A DNA stretch of 64,000 nucleotides from Paralvinella palmiformis (GCA_025642065.1 JAODUP010000140.1:550055-614054); one strand, 5' to 3'. Numbered from the stretch's first letter, positions 13,501 through 24,799 are shown. Program-made: numbers and translations. The notes: generated by a model from the sequence alone, not told the origin.

Positions 13501-16500
13501 AGCCCAATAGCAGCTGATATGAAGGTGAACTTAATTGTTTAAAATGTGCTGGGTTTAAAATGTACTTTAACATTAACAAGATATCTGCATGTTACGGTAT
13601 TTGGTTACTTACTGGTAATTGTGTATATGATTATTATTTCTGTGTGAAGGAAAAGATTACGTGAAAGACTATTAATGAATTAAAGGAACAGTTCACCCTG
13701 AGATAATATGATTTAATTGTGTAGTAACTCAAAATTCCAATATAGTAATCACAAACTAGTTGATATCCTAGATATAAGGAAATAATCCTAATTATTACTG
13801 AAGGGTAGCCATTATGGCTTCCTCGGATACCAGATTGTATGGCGGGAAGGGAAAGTGTTCACACGTTCAGACCTCGGATGGTACAAGGATTATGTGGCCA
13901 TCTTGATCCTAATCAGGTCAGGTCAGAGATGTTCTGGCTTAGCCATCCTCATGACCTTACTTGTCCCCGTGTTAAACCTAACTATTACTAGCTGACACCG
14001 TTGTCGGTTCATTGACATAAATCTGACAGCTCGGTGGATGCTTCTCGTTACAAGAGTATAAAACGATAATCTTAAGGAATTTCACAATATAGTTTTCTTT
14101 AGCCATTTCAGTGACACATAAGGCTGTTTAGACCAACTTTACTGTAATATTCGTAAATATGCCTTTACCCCAAACAAACATGTTTGGCTGACTCGTGTTT
14201 ACATTGTTATAACCAGGTAATACAAACCACTTGTGGTAAGTGATGTAAGACTTCAAGAGCATCCAGTCTGTGTCTGGTTTCAAAATGGTGGCCCCCATAG
14301 ACCATTAATAGTTGATTAACCAACACTTTGAACTGGATTATTTAATATATAGTTGATTGTGAACTGTTCCTTTAAGTAACTAGAAATAACTTAAGTCTGT
14401 TTCCTACTTTATCGGAATTCAGAAGTATAATTAAGATATTCAGTCACTATTTTACTCATGTGGCCTGATTAAGTTTACATCACTATAACACATTTCTTCC
14501 TCTAACTTAAATATGACTACAACAGTATATATCTCATTCTGTGAAGTAAACAAGAGTTGTGAGTATTTTCTGTTCTTATTCAAATGATAGTGCAGACAAA
14601 CCAGTTTAATGTTTGGAAATTCCTCCTCCTCGCCCAATTAAATTAATTCTTGATAAACTGGCCACTATCTGTTCTGAATACTCATCAAATATTTTATCCC
14701 AATCTGACGTTTTACTTGATAAAATCCCTGAATATACTGATGTGATTGACATAGCACACCTGGTAGTTTTAACCAGAAACATTATACCTGCAGTTGATAA
14801 TTGATTCTGCAGTGTGGGTTGTGCAAACAAAGATGCCACTAATTGCATTTAATACACTGGAGACAATTGATGTAAAGTGATAAATGCATATTTAGTGATC
14901 AACATGGTTAAAATCAATTGTCTATAGCCTAGAGCTATATTTGTCTTTTTATCACCCTACTTAGCTGTGAATAATATCATATTTTGATGTTCAGCACATG
15001 TTTGAACAGCCAATTGATAATATCTACAATGAAGATGACTTATTGCTTAGTTATGCATTAGAAAGTTATTCAAATCAGTATCAAATCATCGTTAGGTAAA
15101 CAGTACATTTTTGCTTTTTTTGGTTTGGTCATTTAACATAATATGACTTCGTACAATATCAGAACCATTAATTATATTTCATATTATATTATCTGTATAT
15201 TACTCTGATAGCACCCTCTTTAGAGCACTGTGCTGCAAGGGTACAGGTCTTTTACCCTGGTGTTTTAACCCCCCCCATCCCCCAGATTTTTGCCCCTTTG
15301 GTCTTTATCCCCCTTTGTGAATTGCTTGCCTGGTCTTTTGCCCCTTGGTCTTTGCCACATAACTTTTGATTTCTAGAATTGAAATTTTGATCAGTGTACA
15401 ATAAACGTATTTTGTTGTGTTATAATTTTAATTTGCTACGGTTCATAAAAATTATAAAGCTAAATAAATTAATATATGATTAATTAAAAATAATAATGAT
15501 CATACATAAATTGGTAAATGTATTTTACAAGATAATTTTAATGCAATATATAGATGCAATTTAACCAGTGTTTCATTGTACATACCAGTTATCAATTGTA
15601 ATTAAGGACGCACTCACTGGAACTAAGAATCTCCCTGTCATGTTATTACACTCGGGTCTCGGTTTCCATTCATCTTTTTGATCAAGGGATCATTATAATT
15701 GTCATTGTTGATGACAGAAAAGGAATGAAGATAATAGTTACACAAAAAGAACAACAAAAGCAACTGATTAAAGCCATAATATATACATGTAGATAGATAC
15801 TTCTTTGAGGAGAACAGTTATCAAGTAGATTAATCAATTGAATCCCTACAAATAGTGCTGATAGTTCTGTGCATATCATAAACATATTTTGACAATCATG
15901 GAGATAATAACCAATAACAGAGGCGACGTGAAAGTGTGTAATGAAGGGTATACTTACACTAAAAAATGTTCAAACCAGTCGACAATCAGATGGTAAAGGA
16001 TCGTGTATCGGAGCAAAAGACATAAGTGGCTAAAGACCGGAGGGGCTATTGACCGAATTCCGTGCTGTAAACCTCCAGGTAATGGTTTTGAATCCGGCTC
16101 TTGTCTTATCCTAGGCCAGGTGTGAGAGTTTTAATAAATGTCTTCTATGTGAGAGCAATCATTGTTTACCTTATTGGGTGGTATTTGGAATTAAGAAACG
16201 TTTCCTTTCCAAACTATCCCAATAAAATCTTCTGTGAATAAGAAAATTATTACATAATTCTATTTATTAACCTTAATCCATACAGCTTTGTTAATATAGC
16301 CATCTTATAGCCAGGAAATTAACTGATGTGTATATTGGTGTACATAATTTTTGAATTGTGGGTGGTTTCTTAATTTATGTCTTTCATTGAGTGTAACTTT
16401 ACTGTATACTACAGGATAATCATTTGTTAAAGGCATTAGCCATATTAAATTTAAGCAGTTATTGAAAATGTTGTACACACTTCATTTATATAAAACGTGG

Positions 16501-18133
16501 GCCATTATTAGGGCTAGCTCTAAATCAGTTTTATCGTAATATGTTATAGAATGTTCTAGCTCCCGTACAGAGTCTTCAGACGGCCAGTGAAAATATATGG
16601 TTTTGATAACGATAAATTAATTTCATGTTTTAACTATCAAGTTTTCTTGTTATTCTGGTCTGACTCCCCCCCATCAGCTGACTACTAACCACAGTCTTCA
16701 GAACCTTAATGTTGATGTAAATATGCATATTTTTATTCATTATTCATTTTAATTAGCACCCAAGACTGCATTGTAATTTTCCACCTATAACAGGGTTCTC
16801 ACAGGTCCTTGAAAACCTGGAAAGTCCTTAAATTTGAAAATTTGGATTCCAGGCCTGGAAAGTCCTGGAATTTTTGTAGAGGTCCTTGAAAGTCCTGGAA
16901 TTTGGACATATAGATCTATATCTCTAATCTTAGCATACAGGAATTCAGTCGTTACACTTCTTCCGAAATATGGGTGTAACTTTGTGCATTAAAAGTTTGT
17001 GAATTCATTGAAAAGGTCCTTGAATTTGACATTGGAAGGTCCTGGAATCTGAGATGTCAAAATGTGTGTGAACCCTATATAAACAGTGAACTATTAAATT
17101 TTAAGTAACCAATATTACTGTTTGTGGAATTGGGATCGGTTGGAATTAATGTACGGGTTCTTGCTGGGATACTATTCACCAACTGAAGAAGCGATTTTTG
17201 TTTGGTGTATTTTGATTGAGAACACAGTTTTTGTGTGTCACAACGAGAAAGAGCTCTTTAAACAACGTAATGACTACCATCTGAAAATAAAACTTTCTAC
17301 AGTGGGTGGCACGTTATTTGTATTAGTCAACAAGTGTGTTAAATGTTGGCCTGTATTGTATATGTAAAAGGCTTTTAAAACATTATATAGAATTGTTTGC
17401 CTTCACCCGTCACATCAAATTAGGTCCCCAAAAATTATACCCCATTATTATTTTATAGAATTGTGTGGCTTCACTTTTCACGTGTTAATGTGTTAGCCCC
17501 AAAGATTATCTTGGTAATGTTCTTGGGAGATATGTGACTCATTAAATCAGTCAATTGGTGAAACATATAGTAAGTAGCCATATAATAAGTGAAATCTACT
17601 GATGATTGAAGTCTACATCAAATGATTAATATGACCAATACATGAAAGAAATCATGTACATATCAATTAATAACAGAGTTTTACTCAATTTGTCACATGA
17701 AATTTTTTTTTTACAATTTCAGCCATGGAAATGTTTTTGACACATTTAAGTTTTTTACATTTCATAAATCTATTTTTGACAGCTGGATAAAATCATAATT
17801 AAGGCGATGTTTTAAAAACAACTAATATCAAAAACCGGCCAACTCTGCACCGACTGCTGTGGACTGATCGTTTATTATTATATAAACTGTAAAATAAATT
17901 ATGAAGTTCTTTTTTAATTGAGTTATACAAATTACCTGCCTTATGTTTTACATATAAACAACCGGTACACGTAAGAAGTCTCCTGTAGTACTCTGTGTTT
18001 TGGTGTTTAATAATTATTGTTCTTATCTCTTACAGGTGAACGCCATGCTCTTCTTCACTCAATCACTGGCTTCAGTAAGTCTGCTTTAAAGCACGTTAAG
18101 ACCTGTAATAAAGGGATACCAATTGTATCTTAA
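1545..18133 (+). CDS. PXK: PXK: PX-domain pseudokinase, 5'-truncated by the window
   Basis: PX domain-containing protein kinase-like protein (MONaKA family), an endosomal phosphoinositide-binding pseudokinase linked to receptor trafficking. Twelve exons join in phase: 1545-1641, 1822-1899, 2017-2090, 3800-3874, 5719-5823, 6018-6284, 6483-6600, 7341-7419, 8609-8738, 8906-8989, 11405-11732 and 18036-18133 (stop TAA 18131-18133), giving 510 codons. The first three hold the end of the PX domain and the linker with FFRSE and GWRIRKKYFL. Exons 5-9 hold the kinase-like fold. The usual HRD loop reads GHMHAGN and the DFG site reads DLEN, so catalytic residues are missing, as in known PXK. Exon 11 carries a serine/aspartate heptad repeat. 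The last exon matches the family's WH2-like tail (ALLHSITGF, then KTC). The N-terminal PX exons are not in bases 1-1544. AATAAA at 19174 and 19246 are candidate polyadenylation signals. Confidence 0.95.
4076..4318 (-). other. Unrecognised acidic antisense ORF in a PXK intron
   Basis: An 80-residue open frame opposite PXK, rich in Asp/Glu and aromatic residues, with stretches such as DETEDVEDNNGYPVYYEDS. No family is recognised. The composition looks non-random. It could be the acidic N-terminal part of a decayed transposase or chance. No splice sites or promoter support a real gene. Confidence 0.2.
5903..5929. repeat. (TG)n microsatellite
   Basis: Uninterrupted TG dinucleotides in the PXK intron just before the exon at 6018. 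Similar short TG runs occur at 1646-1668 and 6631-6656. Confidence 0.9.
7962..7994. repeat. (TA)n microsatellite
   Basis: TA dinucleotide run in the PXK intron between exons 7341-7419 and 8609-8738. A shorter one at 7313-7329 abuts the acceptor at 7340. Confidence 0.85.
9180..10390. mobile_element. hAT-like DNA element of the CCTGGAA-rich family, long form
   Basis: The ends are imperfect inverted repeats: CGGGTTCGTGC on the left, and the complement of the right end reads AGGATTCATACAC. Flanking octamers CATGACTC (9172-9179) and GATGACTA (10391-10398) share the central ATGACT, consistent with a decayed 8-bp target duplication. Both terminal regions carry repeated TCCTGGAA. An internal frame at 9872-10069 encodes a 65-residue Lys/Glu-rich helical stretch (contains NSADEFVEKAE), possibly the C-terminal end of a lost transposase. 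It lies in the PXK intron between 8989 and 11405. Confidence 0.55.
10870..11184 (+). mobile_element. LINE reverse-transcriptase C-terminal fragment
   Basis: The translation reads HWLSVRQRIHFKILL in one frame, then after a shift FSVAAPTLWNRLPTNIR and FKVAFTDK with a stop. This is the conserved C-terminal signature of CR1/L2-type non-LTR retrotransposons (HWLPV, PxLWNxLP, LKTxLF). It is frameshifted and 5'-truncated, in a PXK intron, ending about 220 bp before the exon at 11405. Confidence 0.8.
11456..11728 (+). repeat. Coding minisatellite: 21-bp / 7-residue repeat in PXK exon 11
   Basis: Thirteen consecutive seven-residue units in the PXK frame, each 21 bp. Units include DSHNSSI, DSQNISV, DSHNAGI, ESHDTSA and DSGDIST; the loose consensus is D-S-x-N/D-x-S-x. 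The array is hydrophilic, acidic and Ser-rich, so probably disordered. It follows the basic stretch EEKRKRRRSKR and precedes the WH2-like tail, the place where vertebrate PXK has a proline/serine-rich linker. Confidence 0.85.
12345..13203 (+). mobile_element. Degenerate pogo/Tigger-like DNA transposon with terminal inverted repeats
   Basis: The left end TACTGTATATATTTCCGTAT and the complement of the right end, TACTGTATATACTCGCATAT, match with few differences; both include the TA typical of a pogo target. Inside, around 12840-13080, is a transposase-tail reading frame with VITQWVKTAWD, then FKKCSFSNDLDGTEDD, typical of CENP-B/pogo DDE proteins. Stops interrupt it. At 859 bp most of the transposase is missing. 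It lies in the long PXK intron. Confidence 0.8.
13680..14375. mobile_element. TTAA-flanked DNA transposon or MITE with 17-bp inverted ends
   Basis: The left end TTAAAGGAACAGTTCAC (13680-13696) and the right end GTGAACTGTTCCTTTAA (14359-14375) are perfect inverted complements. TTAA at both extremes suggests TTAA target choice, as in piggyBac-type elements, though the inner terminus does not begin CCC. No transposase frame is seen in the 696 bp, so it is probably non-autonomous. It lies in the last PXK intron. Confidence 0.75.
14376..16790. other. PXK intron, no gene recognised
   Basis: AT-rich intronic sequence. Open frames at 14613-14804 (+) and 14606-14848 (-) overlap each other and match no family I recognise. 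A C/T-rich block with repeated CCCC and TTTGCCCC lies near 15240-15350. Confidence 0.5.
16792..17076. mobile_element. hAT-like MITE of the CCTGGAA-rich family, short form
   Basis: The left end AGGGTTCTCACA and the complement of the right end, AGGGTTCACACA, differ at one base. The body carries repeated GTCCTTGAAA and TCCTGGAATTT on both halves. It is 285 bp with no coding capacity. A clean 8-bp target duplication could not be confirmed. It appears to be an internally deleted relative of the element at 9180-10390. Confidence 0.6.
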
Positions 18134-18150
18134 TTGTGTTGGATGATTAA

Positions 18151-18185
18151 TGTGTGTGTGTGTGTGTGTGTGTATGTGTGTGTGT
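18151..18185. repeat. (TG)n microsatellite in the PXK 3' UTR
   Basis: TG dinucleotide run starting 18 bp after the PXK stop codon, so almost certainly transcribed. Confidence 0.9.
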
Positions 18186-19332
18186 CGTACATAGCTGGTA
18201 CCACGTCTATAAAGTGGCATGCACGAGTCATTCCATGTTTTCTGTTCGTCTTTTTACACTTCCATAAAGTCACTCCGAAGTGCCTTAAGTAATTTCAATT
18301 TATATAACGTTTATTATAATCATTATTAGGTAGCTTTGATCATCGCGTACAGTCCGGTTAGTCTAATTATCATACTATAAGAGATATTTCTGCTGTTTAA
18401 TAATATAATCATATGATAAAGCTATAAGATTATATTGTGTATATGTAATGCGTATATCATCCGAATACCTTTATTCAAACATTCTGTTCTATGACCCAGT
18501 ATAGAGGACCAATTGTAAATTATTCTCTGTATGTTATGGTGTTGTGTGTTTATTTCCATAGCTGCAAATGGCTTATAAACAGGTGCTTGAAACTTTGTAT
18601 ACTTACCGTAAAAATGTGCCACAATTTAACCACTGTTTGGCTCTCGATGTTTCTCTAATGAACTGCTACTGTTTTGTGACAGAATCTCTTACCAGTAGGT
18701 AGTGCATCGGAAGAGTTTGAATAGGCATTTAATCGCATTTAACTGGCTTAGTATCCGATTAGGAGTTTTACGAAATGTATTATTTTGTGGTTAATTTAAT
18801 AGTTAAGTACCCGACTCTAATTTGTTGTGAATCTCAACTGTTCTTGTTGTTGTTCCATAAACATTAGTTATAGACGGATGTGTTTTTGACATTTGTTTTG
18901 TGGTCATAATTATTGAAATGAAGTCGTTAAGCTATGCTTGCTCACATCCTACCTCTTGTAGTATATGAGCCACACTACCTAAGTTGGTAGGTCCACCTTA
19001 TAATGGCTGGGTGTTTTTGCTCGACATTTACTTCAATTCATTCAGATGAAGGTAACATAGATATTGTGAGTTTTTCTTTGGAGAAAAGCATTCAAATTTT
19101 TAATGATAACGCGTTATTAAGATGTTTATTTATGAACAAGATCTTTAGTTGTATTTTTTGTGTCTTGTTTTCTAATAAATATTGGTAATTATTTGATTTG
19201 AGTCATCAAACTATCTGTTATGATATCAGAAGTCATTCCATCTTTAATAAATGATAATATGCTACCTTGTGTGTATGTGTGTGTGTTATTTCCGAGTTAG
19301 CTCTCTTTTTTGGTGGGTACACATGCACAGAT

Positions 19333-19401
<69 letters not shown>

Positions 19402-19618
19402 TCAAACAAAATACTTTACCTTACCTGTATACAGCCTTAAAACTGTAGGTCTACATGTTAATTTTCTATGCTAACATGGTCAGTTTATTGTAACTTACAA
19501 TAGTATAAACTCAATTATTCTGTGCGTATGAGTGAGAGAGAATAAAATTAATTAACCTTTTATATTTTTAACGCCTTCAGTATCTGTAAAAAACACTGAA
19601 TGAACATTTTATTATATA

Positions 19619-19656
<38 letters not shown>

Positions 19657-20745
19657 TTATGACTCGGTGTAAAACTAATACATTACCAAAGATTTGTATT
19701 GTTAGAGAATTAACAAATTAATGAACCATTCATATTTTAACATGCTGAATATTAATAAGTATTACATGGTATGATTAATAGTTAAATATTTGAATAACAC
19801 CATTTGATTTGGTTTTGTTAGGTAGATTAACACCTACTCTACCGACACAGTTACCTTTTGGGGAAACTGTGCCATTTGATCAGATTGGTAAATGTTACAT
19901 TGATCGGTGTTAGTATTCGAAATTATTTAAATAGTACTACTATTTTGATCCATTGCATCCTGGCTTATTATATAAAGTGTTAAGACCTGCCAGTATTCCC
20001 AATTTCAACAGAATAATTATGATATTTATTGGTTCCTCCCGACATTCTGTGCACTTTTTGTACACTCGTACACAACCTGTGTTTTACTAAAATCCATAAA
20101 CTTTTATCTTACCAGTAGGCGTAGAAAAGTGACACCGGTAAGTGATCCTTGAGCTGGAAATCATTAGTATTTGGGACTGTTGTGTTCTGGTACTGATGGC
20201 TTAACGGGAAGATGTGGTACTTACAGATAATACGAACGCATCTATTTTCTCATTCAAACATTTAGTTGGTGTATTATACAGAAGTGAGAACATTTGTCTT
20301 CAGCTGAGACGGAAATTCTTGGAATCACTTAACAATGGTTTGGGGTTTGGTGTTCAAATTTACAGACTATAATTCTTTCAGTGGCAGCCCTCCGACGTAC
20401 CAGAGAGTATCACTAGTTCATTAATTGTGCGTGCCCGTGAAGTCTCTTTAGTGACAAAAGATGACCAAACTTAAATATCGTTCATCAGGTGGATGTAACA
20501 GTTCAGAGAACTATGTCCGATTAATGAATACAACCCAGATATCTGTTGTCTAACCTTGTTGGCCATACCAACTAAAACCTGGAAATGAATTGTGACAGAT
20601 GTGTGAATAGTAATTCGACTTAATAGAGTATGGAAAATAAAGGGACCTTTAAGCCATCTATTTAAATCCTTTTAGACAATTCAGAATAACGTCAGGTCTT
20701 GTATCTTGTCCATCACATCTACAAACAAAGAAACATTTGCCAACA
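18186..20745. other. PXK 3' UTR and intergenic sequence
   Basis: Candidate polyadenylation signals AATAAA lie at 19174-19179 and 19246-19251. Simple repeats occupy 19331-19399 and 19621-19653. No coding exon is recognised between PXK and the convergent GPCR. Confidence 0.6.
19331..19399. repeat. Compound (AT)n(AG)n microsatellite
   Basis: About 15 AT units run directly into about 16 AG units. A second TA run is at 19621-19653. Confidence 0.9.
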
Positions 20746-21107
20746 CAGTGAGCTTCGGTGGCCTAGCGGTTAAGCACCCGGCACTTGGTGCCAACGGTCA
20801 CAGGTTCGAACCCCGTAAGAGGTCGAAACTTTTCCAGAGATTAATTTCTCGGCTCACAACATCGTGGGTGGCTGACCACGTTAAATGGCGCTGCCGTCTC
20901 CACGGAATTATTTAAAATAAAGGGGGACGTTAAAGACCCCCTGAGGACGTAAAACACTCTGGCAGTGACAACCCTCGGGCTATTTCGGCTCCACCTTTCC
21001 GTACTGCTCCCCTGTGAGTGGTGGGGAATGAGAGTTTCTCAACCACTCCAACATAGAGGCTGTGCCGAATAAGCGACAGCCTGGTGATTCGCCCCGAACA
21101 ACAAAAC
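20746..21107 (+). mobile_element. Long tRNA-derived SINE at the 3' end of the GPCR gene
   Basis: The head has box A-like TGGCCTAGCGGTTAAG and box B GGTTCGAACCCC, then a body of about 290 bp ending in an AAC-rich tail. Flanking AAACATTTGCC occurs at 20731-20741 and 21108-21118, an 11-bp target duplication. It is GC-richer than its surroundings. It ends about 80 bp beyond the GPCR stop codon, in the opposite orientation, so it probably lies within that gene's 3' UTR. Confidence 0.85.
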
Positions 21108-21187
21108 AAACATTTGCCGACTCTTAAGACTTGTCTGACATCAGTTGGTAAATGGCTAAATATAGAACGCTAGACTCCTCTTATAGT

Positions 21188-24100
21188 TTAAGATTGATAA
21201 TTCATATTAGTAATATCTTCGATACAGTTATCTTCTTGTTTAATGTCGACCACGTTTAAAATGTTATCATTATCAGCGAGTAAAGCGTCGTAGTCGATAT
21301 CCAGATCAATGTCACTTTCTGCCTTCTCCTCGTAACAATCACCATCGGGGAGGCTGCCATTCTCGCAAGGAACGTCGTCGTCATCATCATCCGAGATCAA
21401 ATAGGCTGACCAAACTTTTTGTAAAGTGTGATACAGCTCATCATCGCTGAAGACGAGTGCTTCATAATCAATGGGACTGCTATCATTGGATGAGCTCGAA
21501 TCACTCTCCATCATGTATCGTTCATAGAGTTCCTCGAGGCGTTTAGACGGTTTAAATTCGTTCGGGCCACCTCCCGGGGAAATGGGACGCAGACTGAGTG
21601 TCCGCTGGAGGAGCTGAAGAGCATGCGCACTTCGATTCAGTGCTGGTTGATGATTGGTCAGTTTGATTGGCGATTGCGCCACAAACATGGCAGCCTCCAG
21701 ATGACGCTTTACTTTCTTCCTGTGCGAGTCGAAGAATACTTTGTCTTCTGTGGAACAAAAAATTGAATATTAATGGTTAGCAAAATATGTGAAAAAGATG
21801 TGGGGGAAAGGAAATGTCGAAGAACTGGTGCTCTATCCAAATACCAGATGGTATTTATCTAAACAAGAAGACTATTTACAACCGATTGTCGGTCGAATAA
21901 TGATTAAGGTCATATAAGATGTTCTGTTGTTCTAAATAGATGAGCGTTAGGTTTTGCTATTTATCTCCTACCTCCTGGTTTCTGCACACTTCCACAGCAC
22001 ATGAAATATAGAGCGGTCTGGATCAGGTAACTGAAGCCCTGTCTGTAAGTCTTTCGACATAATCCATAAAACACAGGATTCAGGAATGCGTTTAGAAAGA
22101 CTAATTTCAAAGCTGCATCAGAGACGATCACGGGAACGGTTACGTAGCAGAAAGACAGTATTGTGACAACCTGAAAATAACAAAGCCATCACATTGTTCT
22201 TTTATTTTTCTCTGCCATTGAAATTGTTTTAAAGCTGAAAATGTTACAAATACTGGATTATTAAATATAATTTAGAGTACCAGTGACACGTTTTTCATAA
22301 GATAGTTTTCTTCTATTTGTTCCGCTAATATGCGTTAGTCATAAATTAAATAGATACTTACTATGTAAGGTAGCCAAGTGACGACGAAAAATGATGCACA
22401 AAAGAGCACCATTTTGGCTAGGAGTAACTCTTTCTTCTGTTTTTTGGCCTTTTTCTCCATTTTCTTTAGAAACTTGGCAATCTGTTGTTGTACATAAAGA
22501 GCCCTCGCTGGCTCCCAGGAGACATTTGATCGAGACATGGAAAACTTTGACGAATTAGGCAGTGATGCAGCCGCTGGCGAACCTAGTGGTGAATTGGGAA
22601 GTAATGCTAGCCTCGGACCTGGTACCTGTAGAAACGTTGGTTTACTAACTGGGAGTGTTCGACTTGGCTTAGAAACATGAAGCGTTGTACAGGGCTCTGT
22701 ATCTGGTATCGTTGTATACATGATAGCAGCCTGAAGCTCATGGTGCCCGTTTTGAACAACAGCCTCCCTAATTGTTTTTGAAGTCTGAAACCGTTCATGG
22801 TTACAGTTATTGCCGAGTATTTTATATTTCGATGGAAGAGTTTTTTGTAAATTATTTAAAGTATCTATGTTTGTTGCAATCGCCACATCGGATGCTTGTT
22901 TGTCGGCGAGCAGCGGAGTCTCGACATCCACAAACGTGATCCGAGAGCTGTAGTGTGGTTTCAGATTGTTAACGCAGTTTGTGCTTTTTACGCTGCGAGT
23001 GCGCTTCAACTGTCCTACCGTGGTCTGTTCTCGAAAACTCGGTATATCCGCAAAACTCTGGCATTTTCTCATTCGCTTGCCTCTATCAGCATATCGGTAA
23101 TTATCAGTTTGCATCTGATCGATCATTGTCGACCCATTCGCGGTACCAAGTGTCAGTCTGTCAGATTGTCGCCAGCCGATGTTTTCATCAAACGAAGAGG
23201 ACGTTTTCTGGACTGTAGTGTTGTTAGCCTTTTCGAGTGTTGTTTGTCGATGGGGAAGTCGATGCTGTTGTATCGGTGTCCTCACGGGGCCTGTTAATAG
23301 CCGGTGATCGGACAATAATGGCGTGTCACCAGCAGCCGATTGGCGAAATATGTTGACTTGATTAGTTTCCTCCGAACGCGGATTACCGACGCCGCCAGCG
23401 ACCATGGTCTCCTGAGTGGCTGGACGATGAGGTAAGACCGGTGATTTTAGAGATCCGTTCTTGCCGGACAGGCCATTCTCCAAACCGGATCGATCCTGTA
23501 TAGATTGCGTCGCGGTCTTCGCGTGACTGTTTACGAGTCCGGATTCGGCGCCACTCAAATCGGGATCGATTATTGCTGGTGGACATTGCGGGATGTCGGT
23601 CGGCGGTTGTTCTTCTCGCCCGCGGTTCGCCCTCTCAGCTCGACCCTTCCCGATTCCGCCATTTCGATGCGCGGCGTGCTCTTTCTTCATCATCTGCACG
23701 GCGTCCGATATCTGCCTCAGCAACGTGCTAGCGCGCTGTCTGTGGTAATGTCGTAGTATGCTGACCAAAGTCACGTTGCACATGAGGAAGAGTATGAGGC
23801 CAATAACGAACACGGCAGAGACGACCGTGTTCAGGACGACGTCGGCCACGTTCTCAAATCTTGCCGCCGGCGAACAGAACTGCCACGTTCTAATAAACGT
23901 AACCGGCTCCGAACTGAGCCAGAACGATAGAGACGTGGTGCCGACCGAAAACGTCAGCGCGCTCATCATCGTAATCTTAAACGTGCCCGATGAATTAAAC
24001 GTCCGATACCTGAGTGGCGTGACCAGGGCGAAGTGTCTGTCCAGTGCTATGAGAACCTGTACGATGAATTCCATCTTCAGATATACGGAAGCGGCGTAGC

Positions 24101-24470
24101 CCTGATAGAGGCACACCCAGCGTGGGTAGAGCCAGTCGGTCATATATAAAGCGCCGAGTGTTACCGGGTGGACCATCAGCACGGAACAGAGATCGGCGAT
24201 GGCCAGCACGCCCAGACAGAGATCGGGAACGTTACGCTTCCGTCTCTGATGCCTCACAATATAAACAACAACGATTATCGTCAACAAGTTCCCGACCGTG
24301 GCCACGGGTATTAACAATAGATAATAGACGGTGTTTAGTAGATTTGATACTTGCTCGTATAACAACGAAGTGCCGTTGGTCTCTGGTTTCCATGGCAGCT
24401 GCTGGACAGTTGTCTCGTTCGTTGTCATAGTGGTGTTACGACCGGGTTCTTGGCGATAGCGACCTTTTCC
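21188..24470 (-). CDS. Orphan class A GPCR with a very long intracellular loop 3
   Basis: Three coding exons: 24428-22362 (ATG at 24428; exon likely begins at 24470 after a CTAG acceptor), 22170-21972 and 21747-21188. Phases agree and give 941 aa. The first donor (GTAAGT after TM6) shows why the open frame ends falsely eight codons later. Landmarks: Asn4 and Asn18 N-glycosylation sites, GN 46-47 in TM1, LAIAD with Asp79 in TM2, Cys106 and Cys185 for the extracellular disulfide, DRH 130-132 in place of DRY, Trp170 in TM4, and NPVFY in TM7 (exon 2). TM5 lacks the usual proline and ends LMCNVTLVSIL. Loop 3 spans about residues 230-665, with TM6 FFVVTWLPY. The C-tail is Ser- and Asp/Glu-rich. TWQFC in loop 2 and the TM5 end recall prostanoid receptors, but the ligand class is uncertain. 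Confidence 0.9.
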
Positions 24471-24726
24471 CTAGGATACAAAACGCGAAAGCGAATAGAT
24501 AAACAGACTTGTAAATGTGTCCTTGGCGAGTTAGCATCCTGCTCAGCCGGTACCAAAATTACGTCGATATTCGTCAGTGTGCCCAATGTATGCTGTTAAC
24601 GCAACAAGACATTCGTCTTAAAAATCCCTCAAAAACAATCGTTTCAGAAAAGGTCGACTTACCTGAATGATAGTTTGTTCTTTCCCTAACCGGTTCACTA
24701 TGGCTCAGTATATCACTCGTCACTAC

Positions 24727-24734
24727 TGACGTCA
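24727..24734. promoter_or_regulatory. Perfect palindromic CRE (TGACGTCA)
   Basis: Full consensus cAMP-response element about 300 bp upstream of the GPCR start codon, within the proposed first exon/promoter region. Binding by CREB/ATF is inferred from the sequence only. Confidence 0.45.
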
Positions 24735-24771
24735 CAGAGATAAAATAGTAGAAAAACCTATAAGCCATTGA

Positions 24772-24799
24772 TAGAGAGAGAGAGAGCGAGAGAGAGAGG
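24772..24799. repeat. (GA)n microsatellite, CT-rich on the GPCR sense strand
   Basis: Interrupted GA run just upstream of, or inside, the putative GPCR 5' UTR exon. Confidence 0.85.

Noticed and set aside
14606..14848. Overlapping 63- and 80-codon frames on both strands
   Set aside because: They mirror each other over the same bases, match no known family, and the PXK splicing phase is satisfied without them.
22896..24430. Several plus-strand open frames of 79-133 codons
   Set aside because: They are opposite the long GPCR exon and reflect its higher GC and codon bias. They show no domains or splice context.
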